Source: Gemmatimonadales bacterium (GTDB lineage: Bacteria; Gemmatimonadota; Gemmatimonadetes; Palauibacterales; Palauibacteraceae). From it: DNA of 9,116 nt. The stretch is from NCBI GenBank assembly GCA_030636765.1, contig DAOVWI010000079.1, positions 1-9,116 of the forward strand, written 5' to 3'. Position numbers and translations under genes: made by a program. Below are positions 1 through 7,056 of the stretch, piece by piece; within the stretch, counting starts at the first letter, position 1; each line of letters begins with the position of its first letter. The notes under the pieces are model-generated. The model was not told where the DNA came from. It made no database searches and was given only the letters and a program-made list of their open reading frames with translations.

Positions 1-289
1 AATCAACCGGGCGAAGCAGGAGGCGAAGGCCGAGGGCCGGTACGTGAGGGACGGCGAGTTCATGACGGCGTGCCAGCAGACGTGCCCGGCCAGCGCCATC
101 GTGTTCGGCAACCTGAAGGTCGTGGGAAGCGAGGTCTCGAAGAAGTCGCACAGCCCGAGGGGATATCACGTCCTGGACGAGCTCTACACGCGGCCAGCGA
201 TCACGTACCTGGCGAGCGTCACCCACGCCGAGATGCCGGAGACGGAACACGGAGCCCCCGGACACTCGGAAGGCGGCGCCGAGGAGTGA
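1..289 (+). CDS. actB: ActB, iron-sulfur subunit of Alternative Complex III (3' end only)
   Basis: Partial gene: about 95 C-terminal residues are visible, in the frame whose first full codon is at base 2, ending in TGA at 287-289. ActB is the large periplasmic subunit of ACIII, combining a molybdopterin-oxidoreductase-like domain with a ferredoxin-like domain that passes electrons from quinol to the cytochrome subunits. The visible part has the stretch TACQQTCPASAIVFGNL, with two cysteines of a ferredoxin-type cluster site and the TACQQ.CP..AIVFG signature typical of the last cluster motif in ActB. It is followed by the conserved tail around GYHVLDELYTRPAITYLA. The last 20 or so residues are polar and unconserved. 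The stop overlaps the actC start by one base. Whether the missing part is one fused chain or separate B1/B2 proteins cannot be seen. The related PsrB/NrfC Fe-S proteins are an alternative, but the following actCDEF genes argue for ActB. Confidence 0.88.
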   Translation, partial: INRAKQEAKAEGRYVRDGEFMTACQQTCPASAIVFGNLKVVGSEVSKKSHSPRGYHVLDELYTRPAITYLASVTHAEMPETEHGAPGHSEGGAEE

Positions 290-1665
290 TGGCGACGGCG
301 GCTCGCGAGATCGAGCAGGTGTACCCCACCCCCACGCTGGCCGACGCCAACGAGGACATCTGCCGCCCGATCCTCGTTCCGTCGTGGCGGTATGCGCTTC
401 TGCTGTCGATAGCGATCGGCGGCGTCGCCCTCGGCGGCGCGGCCTGGGCGTACCAGATCCACAAGGGGATCGGCGTCACGGGAATCAACCATCCGGTCGG
501 ATGGGGCGTGTACATCACGCTGTTCGTCTTCTGGGTGGGCATCGCACACAGCGGCACGCTGATCTCGGCGATCCTCTACCTCTTCCGCTCGGGCTGGCGG
601 ACGACGATCAACCGGGCCGCGGAGGCGATGACGATCTTCGCCGTGATGACGGCCGGCCTCTTCCCGCTGATCCACCTGGGGCGCGTGTGGTACTTCTACT
701 GGCTGATGCCGTACCCGTCCCAGCGGATGATCTGGCCGGACTTCCGCTCCCCCCTCGTTCTCGACGTCTTCGCCGTGGGCACCTACTTCACGATCAGCCT
801 GATCTTCTGGTACACGGGGTTGATTCCGGACCTCGCGGCGCTGCGTGACAAGTTCCGCGGCTGGAAGAGCAAGCTGTACGGCCTGCTCTCGCTCGGCTGG
901 GAGGGGAGCGTGCGGGAGTGGCGCCACTACCGGCGAGCCTACCTGATCATGGCGGGGATCGCGACCCCTCTGGTGCTCTCCGTGCACAGCGTCGTCTCCT
1001 GGGACTTCGCCCTCGCCATAGTCCCCGGGTGGCACTCCACGATCTTCGCCCCCTACTTCGTGGCCGGCGCGATCTTCTCGGGCGTGGCCATGGTAATCAC
1101 GCTGATGGTCGGTCTGCGCTGGGCGTTCGGCCTCGAGGCGTACGTGACCGAGTACCACTTCGAGAACATGGCGAAGCTCATGCTTCTCACGTCGCTCATC
1201 GTGGGCTACGCGTACGCCGTCGAGTACTTCCTCGCCTACTACTCGGCCGACCCGATCGAGCAGGATAGCTTCCTCTGGCGAGCCTTTGGTGCGTATGCGG
1301 GTCCGTTCTGGATCATGGTCTTCTGCAACGTCATCGTGCCGGCTACGCTCTGGTTCAGAGACATCCGACGCAGCATTCCGGCGCTGTTCGTGATCGCGGT
1401 GTTCGTCAACATCGGCATGTTCTACGAGCGCTTCGTCATCATCGTCTCCTCGCTCGCCCACGAATACCTGCCGAGCGGCTGGGGAAACTACACACCGAGC
1501 TGGGTCGAGATCAGCATCCTCATCGGCAGCTTCTCCTGGTTCTACATGTGGTTCCTGATCTTCGCCAAGACGCTGCCGGTCATCAGCATCGCGGAAGTGA
1601 AGGAGCACCTGGCGCATGAGCAGGCCCACGAGCAGGCGGCCGGCCGCGTGGGAGGCGCGGAGTGA
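289..1665 (+). CDS. actC: ActC, NrfD/PsrC-like quinol-binding membrane subunit of ACIII
   Basis: A 458-residue integral membrane protein of the NrfD/PsrC superfamily. In ACIII, ActC sits beneath ActB and forms the quinol oxidation site close to an iron-sulfur cluster. The sequence shows about ten hydrophobic segments. It has the family motifs SVHSVVSWDFA (231-241, with H233 and D239) and GWHSTIFAPYFVAGAI (247-262, with H249), and the late segment GMFYERFVIIVSSL (376-389). Length fits ActC. The C-terminal tail (about 438-458) is His/Glu/Ala-rich and unconserved. The ATG at 289 shares its A with the actB TGA (TGATG), which indicates coupled translation. A longer open frame reaches back to base 70 but lies inside actB and reads as arginine-rich non-membrane sequence, so it was not used. 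A polysulfide reductase membrane subunit is the alternative, but gene order makes ActC far more likely. Confidence 0.93.
   Translation: MATAAREIEQVYPTPTLADANEDICRPILVPSWRYALLLSIAIGGVALGGAAWAYQIHKGIGVTGINHPVGWGVYITLFVFWVGIAHSGTLISAILYLFRSGWRTTINRAAEAMTIFAVMTAGLFPLIHLGRVWYFYWLMPYPSQRMIWPDFRSPLVLDVFAVGTYFTISLIFWYTGLIPDLAALRDKFRGWKSKLYGLLSLGWEGSVREWRHYRRAYLIMAGIATPLVLSVHSVVSWDFALAIVPGWHSTIFAPYFVAGAIFSGVAMVITLMVGLRWAFGLEAYVTEYHFENMAKLMLLTSLIVGYAYAVEYFLAYYSADPIEQDSFLWRAFGAYAGPFWIMVFCNVIVPATLWFRDIRRSIPALFVIAVFVNIGMFYERFVIIVSSLAHEYLPSGWGNYTPSWVEISILIGSFSWFYMWFLIFAKTLPVISIAEVKEHLAHEQAHEQAAGRVGGAE
1650..1655 (+). promoter_or_regulatory. Shine-Dalgarno supporting the GTG start of actD
   Basis: GGGAGG lies six bases before GTG at 1662, inside the end of actC. 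It supports a GTG start that overlaps the actC stop as GTGA, rather than the downstream in-frame GTG codons at about residues 12 and 14. Confidence 0.6.
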
Positions 1666-2192
1666 ACCGCCACGGAACCGGTGGGAATCGGAGCGTGGGC
1701 GTGATCGCACAATACGGCTCCGTGGAGGCCGCGCGCCGGGCCATCGAAGTCCTGCGCGAAGAGGGCTTCGAGGATCTCGAGGTCTACTCGCCGATCCCGG
1801 CTCCGGAGCTCGAGGAGGCGATGGGAATCGACTCGAGCCCGGTCCGGCTGTGGGCGCTGATCGGCGCCATCACCGGCTGCGCCACCGGCTTCCTGCTCTC
1901 GGCGGGCGCGTCGCTCGCCTACCCGCTGGTGACACAGGGCAAGCCGATCATCTCGATGCCGCCCTTCTTCGTCGTGATGTTCGAGCTCGCCATCCTCCTC
2001 ACCGGGATCTTCGCGCTCTTCTCGATGCTGGTGCACGCGCGCAAGCCGAAGCTCACGCTCTCGCCGAGCTACCGCGCGGCGTTCTCCGTGGACCGGTGGG
2101 GCGTCTTTGTGGCGGCCGGAGCCGATCGCCAGGCTGACGCCGAGCGGCTGTTGGGCGAGACGGATCCGCTGGCCGTCGAGGTGATGGCATGA
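1662..2192 (+). CDS. actD: ActD, DUF3341 membrane subunit of ACIII
   Basis: A 176-residue protein of the DUF3341/ActD family, a small ACIII subunit that packs against the membrane subunits; it carries no cofactor and its exact role is not settled. The layout is as expected. An N-terminal soluble alpha/beta part (about 11-45) ends in the family signature VYSPIPAPEL (41-50). Two transmembrane helices follow (about 62-84 and 101-124), with the conserved GKPIISMPPFFVVMFELAIL stretch leading into the second. A soluble C-terminal part (about 135-176) ends in a ferredoxin-like fold segment. The start is GTG, overlapping the actC stop by four bases; the stop overlaps the actE ATG by four bases. Identity is secure from the signature, the two helices and the position between actC and actE. 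Confidence 0.92.
   Translation: MNRHGTGGNRSVGVIAQYGSVEAARRAIEVLREEGFEDLEVYSPIPAPELEEAMGIDSSPVRLWALIGAITGCATGFLLSAGASLAYPLVTQGKPIISMPPFFVVMFELAILLTGIFALFSMLVHARKPKLTLSPSYRAAFSVDRWGVFVAAGADRQADAERLLGETDPLAVEVMA
2178..2185 (+). promoter_or_regulatory. Strong Shine-Dalgarno for actE
   Basis: GAGGTGAT, an eight-base match to the anti-Shine-Dalgarno complement, ends three bases before the ATG at 2189 and lies within the last codons of actD. It supports this start and the four-base ATGA overlap. Confidence 0.55.
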
Positions 2193-2812
2193 GGAGGCGG
2201 CTCTCGAGACCCCTCGTGTCGGGGCCGTCAGGGCGTCGGCTGGCGACCATCGCCGTGGTGGCGCTGGTCGCGGCCGGGGCGGCGTGCGACGACCAGATCA
2301 AGTACGTGCCGACGTTTTCCACCATGACGGAGCAGCCGTCCATCGAGGCGTACGAACGGGCGGCGCTGACGCCGCCCGCGGGAGCCGTGGCCCTGGGATC
2401 GGAGCGGACCTACACGCTTCAGGAGGCCGATACGCTCTCGAGCCCCCTCGGGCCCGAGGGCATCGACCTGGCGCTCGGCGAAGAGAACTTTCAGACGTTC
2501 TGCTCGGTGTGTCACGGGACGGACGGCCGTGGCCGAGGCCCCGTCGTCGGCCCGAACCGCATCCCCGACATCCCCACACTGAACCTCCATTCGGATCAGG
2601 CTAGCTCCTATTCGGACGGCTACATCTGGGGGATGATCACGAACGGCCGCGGACTCATGCCCTCCTACCGGCGGATTCCGGCCGCCGTGCGCTGGCAGCT
2701 CGTCGCGTTCGTCCGCGCGTTTCAGGCCGGGCTCGTGGAACCGGGCGCCGAGACGAATCCCGCCGGCGGCACCGGGGACGCACTCAGCAACGCCGTGGGA
2801 TCCACGAAATGA
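2189..2812 (+). CDS. actE: ActE, monoheme cytochrome c subunit of ACIII (probable lipoprotein)
   Basis: A 207-residue class I cytochrome c, taken as ActE from its place between actD and actF. The N-terminus has a basic region and a hydrophobic stretch (about 18-32) ending in AGAAC, with Cys33 as a probable lipid-anchored cysteine. The lipobox is imperfect (Gly at -3), so plain Sec cleavage or a retained anchor remains possible. The heme site is CSVCH (C105, C108, H109), with the axial methionine probably M157 in GRGLMPSY. ActE lies on the periplasmic face and is expected to take electrons from the ActB/ActA chain and pass them towards an acceptor such as a terminal oxidase or soluble carrier. 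The region 34-95 is a proline-containing extension ahead of the cytochrome fold. It overlaps actD and actF by four bases each. Confidence 0.88.
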   Translation: MRRRLSRPLVSGPSGRRLATIAVVALVAAGAACDDQIKYVPTFSTMTEQPSIEAYERAALTPPAGAVALGSERTYTLQEADTLSSPLGPEGIDLALGEENFQTFCSVCHGTDGRGRGPVVGPNRIPDIPTLNLHSDQASSYSDGYIWGMITNGRGLMPSYRRIPAAVRWQLVAFVRAFQAGLVEPGAETNPAGGTGDALSNAVGSTK

Positions 2813-4116
2813 CCTCCCGCATGAGGGACGCCGAGGGGTTGGCGGGCGCCGGGGAGGTCGCGAGCGCCGAGGCGCGCCGGCAGCAGGCCCTGAAGACGGC
2901 TCGCGGCTCGATACCGGCGGCGGCGGTGCTGCTCCTGCTCGGAGGCGTCGTGGTCGGTGCTCTCGCCTTCGTGCTCACCCTGGGCCAAGATCCGCAGCGC
3001 GCCTGGGCCAACGTGTGGTACAACTTCCTTTTCTGGACGGCGCTCGCGCAGGCAGGAGTGGTTTTCGGAGCCATCATTCAGGTCGCCAAGGGTCATTGGG
3101 GCAAGGACTTCCGCCGAATAGCCGAAGGAGCGGCCGCCTTCCTGCCGGTGTGCTTCCTGGTTTTCGTATCCCTCTACTTCGGAGCGGAACACATCTTCCC
3201 GTGGGTTCACCCGGTGGAAGAGCACATCAACCGCCAGTGGCTGACCGTCGACGGAGTCTTCCTGCGTAACGGCGCCCTGCTACTGCTGATCATCGGTACG
3301 AGCGGCCTGTTCCTCTGGTACTCGCTGCGACCCGACGCGCCGTTCCTCCAGGGTCGGCACTCCGGGTGGCGTGCGGCCCTCATAGAGCGTCTCGGCCGGA
3401 AGTGGCGGGGCGACGCGGAGGAGGCGGCACTCTCCCGCAGCCGGCTGACGGTTCTCTCGCCGCTGCTGATCCTCCTGTGGGTCTCGACCTTCACGCTGCT
3501 GGCCACGGACATGGCGATGTCCCTGACACCGGGATTCATGAGCGTAATCTGGGGACCGTACTACTTCGTGGGGGGGTGGCTTACGCTTCTCGCCTTCGTG
3601 GCGGTCGTGGCGGGGTGGCATACGGGCGTGCGGAACCGGCAGCTTTGGAGTCGCTGGCAGTTCCACGACCTCGGCAAGCTGCTCTTCGCCTTCGTCGTCT
3701 TCTGGACCTACCTGTGGTTCTCGCAGTTCATCGTCGTCTGGTACGGCAACCTGCCACGCGAGACGATCTGGTTCATTCAGCGGACGTCGGGCGGCTTCTC
3801 GTCGCTTCTCATCTTGCAGATGGTGCTGATCTTCGCGGCGCCGTTCGTTCTGCTGCTCGGTCGCTCGCCGAAGATGAAGCCGCGCTTCCTGGCCGGCGTG
3901 GCCATTCTGGTCCTCGCGGGGTTCTGGGTCGAACGCTACAACCTCGTCTTCCCGTCGGTCTGGAAGGGCGAGCCGCCGCTTGGCCTGCCCGAGCTGGCGA
4001 TCTTCCTCGGCTTCCTGGGCCTGTTCGGGCTCACGTACTCCCTGTACGCCAGCACCTTCCCGCTCCTCCCACTACGTGAGTCACTGATGGAGGGTGAGGC
4101 CGGCCACGGCCCCTAG
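2809..4116 (+). CDS. actF: ActF, second NrfD-like membrane subunit of ACIII
   Basis: A 435-residue polytopic membrane protein with about ten hydrophobic segments (roughly 36-58, 70-91, 106-124, 155-171, 213-233, 247-270, 290-310, 331-350, 358-375, 394-416). ActF is the ActC paralogue in ACIII and has been proposed to contribute a proton path. The family region HDLGKLLFAFVVFWTYLWFS (286-305) followed by QFIVVWYGNLPRE (306-318) is clear, as is the tail LPLRE. The segment TDMAMSLTPGFMSVIWGPYYF (233-253) aligns with the usual ActF SFDW.MSLDPHW.ST motif, but the Trp after the Asp and the His-Trp pair are replaced. Length fits the family. The ATG overlaps the actE stop as ATGA. It is the last gene of the operon: its TAG at 4114-4116 is followed by a 34-base gap and the convergent sucA. 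Confidence 0.9.
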   Translation: MTSRMRDAEGLAGAGEVASAEARRQQALKTARGSIPAAAVLLLLGGVVVGALAFVLTLGQDPQRAWANVWYNFLFWTALAQAGVVFGAIIQVAKGHWGKDFRRIAEGAAAFLPVCFLVFVSLYFGAEHIFPWVHPVEEHINRQWLTVDGVFLRNGALLLLIIGTSGLFLWYSLRPDAPFLQGRHSGWRAALIERLGRKWRGDAEEAALSRSRLTVLSPLLILLWVSTFTLLATDMAMSLTPGFMSVIWGPYYFVGGWLTLLAFVAVVAGWHTGVRNRQLWSRWQFHDLGKLLFAFVVFWTYLWFSQFIVVWYGNLPRETIWFIQRTSGGFSSLLILQMVLIFAAPFVLLLGRSPKMKPRFLAGVAILVLAGFWVERYNLVFPSVWKGEPPLGLPELAIFLGFLGLFGLTYSLYASTFPLLPLRESLMEGEAGHGP

Positions 4117-4117
4117 C

Positions 4118-4152
4118 AGCCCCGCAGGCTAAGGCGCCAGCACCAGCGGGCT
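4118..4152. terminator. Possible bidirectional terminator at the actF/sucA junction (weak)
   Basis: AGCCCCGC (4118-4125) can pair with GCGGGCT (4146-4152) with one bulged C, leaving a 20-base loop that contains the palindrome GGCGCC. It occupies the convergent gap where two transcripts must end. There is no T-run on either side, so intrinsic termination is doubtful; it could instead act in Rho-dependent ending or protect 3' ends. Confidence 0.25.
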
Positions 4153-7045
4153 AAGAAGAAGCCAGCGCCTCGCGCACGATGCGAGCCTGCTCCTCCGTGT
4201 GCTCCTCTCTTTGCCCCTCCGCCGTGCTCGCCCTGGAGGCACGCCCTACGTAGCGCACCGGTAGATCCCCGGAGAGCTCGATCAGCCTCGGCCGGACGTA
4301 GCTCCAGGCCCCCATGTTGCTCGGCTCTTCCTGAGCCCAGACGATCTCCTGCAGCCCCGGGAACGCTCCGAGCGCCGCGCGCAGCTCGGCCTCCGGGAAC
4401 GGGTAGAGGAGCTCGAGGGGCACGACGGCCACGCGATCGCTCCCCTCCTCGCTCGCCTTGGCTGCGATCAGGTCGTAGCAGAGCTTCCCGCTGCAGAGCA
4501 CGAGCCTCCACACGGACTCCGGCGCGACGTGCTCCGGCACGAGCAGGGGGCGAAAGCGCCCAGCCGCCAGCTCATCGATGGACGAGCGTGCCTTCGGATG
4601 CCGGAGCAGACTCTTAGGCGTCATGACGACCAACGGACGCCGGGCGGGACGGAGCGCCTGCAGGCGCAGGAGATGGAAGTACTGGGCCGGCGTCGTGGGG
4701 TTCGCCACCCTGATGTTTCGCTCCGCCGCGAGCTGCAGAAAGCGCTCGAGCCGCGCGCTCGAGTGCTCGGGGCCCTGGCCCTCGTAGCCGTGCGGCAGGA
4801 GAAGGACGAGCCGCGACTCCTGCCCCCACTTGGAGCGGGCGGCCGCGACGAACTGGTCGATGATCGCCTGGCCGACGTTCACGAAGTCGCCGAACTGAGC
4901 CTCCCACAGAACGAGGGAGTCGGCTGCGATCGTGCTGTAACCGTACTCGAAGCCGAGGACGGCGGTCTCGGACAGCGGGCTGTTCCACACCTGGAACGGA
5001 GCCTGGTCGGCCGACAGGTGCTGCAGGGGCACGTACGTGCCCGTCCCCGTCGCGTCATGAAGCACGAGATGCCTCTGGCTGAACGTGCCCCGTTCGGCGT
5101 CCTCTCCCGTGAACCGAATGGGAATCCCGCCGGTCAGGAGGGTGGCGAAAGCCAGCGTCTCGGCGTGAGCCCAATCGAGCCCCGTCTCCACGCTCTTGCG
5201 GCGCCGCTCGAACTGGCGGTCCAGCTTCTGGAAAAGCTCGAAGTCATCGGGCCAGGAGTGGATGCGTTCGTTGAGCTCGCGCAGTACGTCGGCCCGAACG
5301 GTGGTTCCCGTCTCCGACCGATTGTCCTCGGTGAGCTCGGCCCACAGCGACACCGGCCTCCACCTCCGACACGGGTCCTCCTCGCCCGCGGAGGCGTGCC
5401 CGGGAGGTCGGGTGAAGGCCTCACCGGCTCGTTCCGAGTCGTTGGGGGCGGCCGAGTCACCATCAACGCTCGACTCGGTGGCCTCGGGTGCGCCCTCCGA
5501 GATCACCTGCCGGCGCGCCGCCTGGAGTGCCTCTGCCACGCGGTCGGCCATCGCGTCCGCCTCTCCCTCCGTTATCGCACCCTCGGCGACGAGCCGATCC
5601 TTCCAAAGCGTCCGCACGGAGGGGTGCTCGGCGATCTTCCGGTACATCTCGGGCTGCGTGTAACCGGGCTCGTCACCCTCGTTGTGTCCGTACCGGCGGT
5701 ACCCGACGAGATCCACGACGATGTCCTCACCAAACTCGATCCGGTAGTCGGAAGCGAGCCGAATGGCCGCCAGGCAGGCCTCGGGATCGTCGGCGTTCAC
5801 GTGCACGACGGGGATGCGGAATCCAAGGGCGAGATCACTGGCGTAGCGGGCCGAGCGGGCATCCCTCGGCAGCGTCGTGAACCCGAGCTGGTTGTTCGCG
5901 ATGACGTGGACGGTGCCGCCCGTTTCGTAGCCTTCCAGCCGGCTCAGGTTCAGCGTCTCGGCAACCACCCCCTGCCCCATGAAAGCGGCGTCACCGTGGA
6001 TCAGGATCGGCAGGACCAGAAGACGGTCGCTGGCGAACGTCTCACGGGTCCTGGTGTCGAGACGCGAGCCGAAGCGGAGCTCCCGGGAGCCCCGGGCCAT
6101 CCCTTCGACGACCGGATCGATGTACTCCAGGTGGCTCGGATTGGGAGCCAGAAGGACGTTCAGAGTGGCGGCATCCGTCGTGTAGGTGCCGTAGGCGCCG
6201 TAGTGGTACTTCACGTCACCCGACCCACCCTCCGGAACGGTCGTCTGGATCCCGATCGAGTGCTGCCCCTCGAACTCGCCGATGATCGCCGCGTACGAGC
6301 GGCCCACGATGTGGGCGATCACGTTGAGGCGGCCGCGGTGGGCCATGCCGAGAAAGACCTCCCGCGTGCCCCGGGAGGCGGTCCGCTCGAGAAGCTCGTC
6401 CACCATCGGCACGAGCATGTCCAGCCCCTCGATCGAGAACCGCTTCGCCCCCAGATACGAGCGGTGAAGGAAGCGCTCCAGGCCTTCGACCTCGGTCAAC
6501 CGCTGCAGCAGCAGCCGCCGGCCTTCCACCGAGAGCTTCGGCCAGTGACGTCCGCTCTCGATGCGGTCGATCAGCCACTCGAGCTGGGCCGGATCCTCCA
6601 CGTGGTCGATCTCGTACCCGATTCGGCCGCAGTAACGGGCCCACAGGCTTTCGAGAACGTCGAGGGCGGTCCGGCCGAGCCGTTCGAGGCCGAGCGCCGG
6701 GGCCGGAACCAGAGCCAACTCCTCCTCGGTGATCCCGTAGAAATCCAACGCCAGCGTCGGATGGCCGGGCGGCGGCGTGCCGAGCGGATCGAGTGGCACG
6801 GCCAGGTGACCCTGTTCACGGTACGCCGCCACCAGCTTCCCGGCGATCGCTGCGGCCCTGAGAAGGCGTGGGTCGGCGAGAAGCGTGGGAGCAGGCGGCC
6901 CGAGGCCGGGAGGCACCGCCAGCGGCGGCGGCACGACGCCGCGCTCCCGCAGCCGTCGCTCTCGGAGCTGATCCGCGTAGCCAACGTTGTACCCGTCCGC
7001 CAGCTCCGAAGCCGGAGCGTCGGCCGAGTCGCTCGCTGCATCCAT
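4151..7045 (-). CDS. sucA: 2-oxoglutarate dehydrogenase E1 component (thiamine diphosphate dependent)
   Basis: A 964-residue cytosolic enzyme of the TCA cycle. E1 decarboxylates 2-oxoglutarate on thiamine diphosphate and passes the succinyl group to lipoyl-E2. Landmarks in order: LDPLG (85-89), KRFSIEG (201-207), GMAHRGRLN (233-241, H236), NPSHLE (302-307, H305), the ThDP/Mg region IHGDAAFMGQG (349-359, D352) with NNQLGFTT (384-391), and YRRYGHNEGDEP (449-460). The second half has GEDAERGTFSQRH (647-659), EAQFGDF (715-721), HGYEGQGPEHSSARLERFLQ (752-771) and KSLLRHP (811-817). The ATG at 7045 was chosen because the open frame further upstream (to 7135) runs into the MBL gene; its Shine-Dalgarno is weak. 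Two oddities: the N-terminal E2-contact motif (DP.SVD..W) is not recognisable, and about 45 polar residues are inserted near 512-560. No sucB or lpd gene is in view. It probably shares a transcript with the upstream MBL gene. Confidence 0.95.
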   Translation of the reverse strand: MDAASDSADAPASELADGYNVGYADQLRERRLRERGVVPPPLAVPPGLGPPAPTLLADPRLLRAAAIAGKLVAAYREQGHLAVPLDPLGTPPPGHPTLALDFYGITEEELALVPAPALGLERLGRTALDVLESLWARYCGRIGYEIDHVEDPAQLEWLIDRIESGRHWPKLSVEGRRLLLQRLTEVEGLERFLHRSYLGAKRFSIEGLDMLVPMVDELLERTASRGTREVFLGMAHRGRLNVIAHIVGRSYAAIIGEFEGQHSIGIQTTVPEGGSGDVKYHYGAYGTYTTDAATLNVLLAPNPSHLEYIDPVVEGMARGSRELRFGSRLDTRTRETFASDRLLVLPILIHGDAAFMGQGVVAETLNLSRLEGYETGGTVHVIANNQLGFTTLPRDARSARYASDLALGFRIPVVHVNADDPEACLAAIRLASDYRIEFGEDIVVDLVGYRRYGHNEGDEPGYTQPEMYRKIAEHPSVRTLWKDRLVAEGAITEGEADAMADRVAEALQAARRQVISEGAPEATESSVDGDSAAPNDSERAGEAFTRPPGHASAGEEDPCRRWRPVSLWAELTEDNRSETGTTVRADVLRELNERIHSWPDDFELFQKLDRQFERRRKSVETGLDWAHAETLAFATLLTGGIPIRFTGEDAERGTFSQRHLVLHDATGTGTYVPLQHLSADQAPFQVWNSPLSETAVLGFEYGYSTIAADSLVLWEAQFGDFVNVGQAIIDQFVAAARSKWGQESRLVLLLPHGYEGQGPEHSSARLERFLQLAAERNIRVANPTTPAQYFHLLRLQALRPARRPLVVMTPKSLLRHPKARSSIDELAAGRFRPLLVPEHVAPESVWRLVLCSGKLCYDLIAAKASEEGSDRVAVVPLELLYPFPEAELRAALGAFPGLQEIVWAQEEPSNMGAWSYVRPRLIELSGDLPVRYVGRASRASTAEGQREEHTEEQARIVREALASS

Positions 7046-7056
7046 GATCCGGCGCG

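Noticed and set aside
184..1710. 508-codon open frame on the - strand opposite actC
   Set aside because: The translation is a charged Arg/Glu/Asp/His mixture with no fold, mirroring the membrane protein ActC on the other strand.
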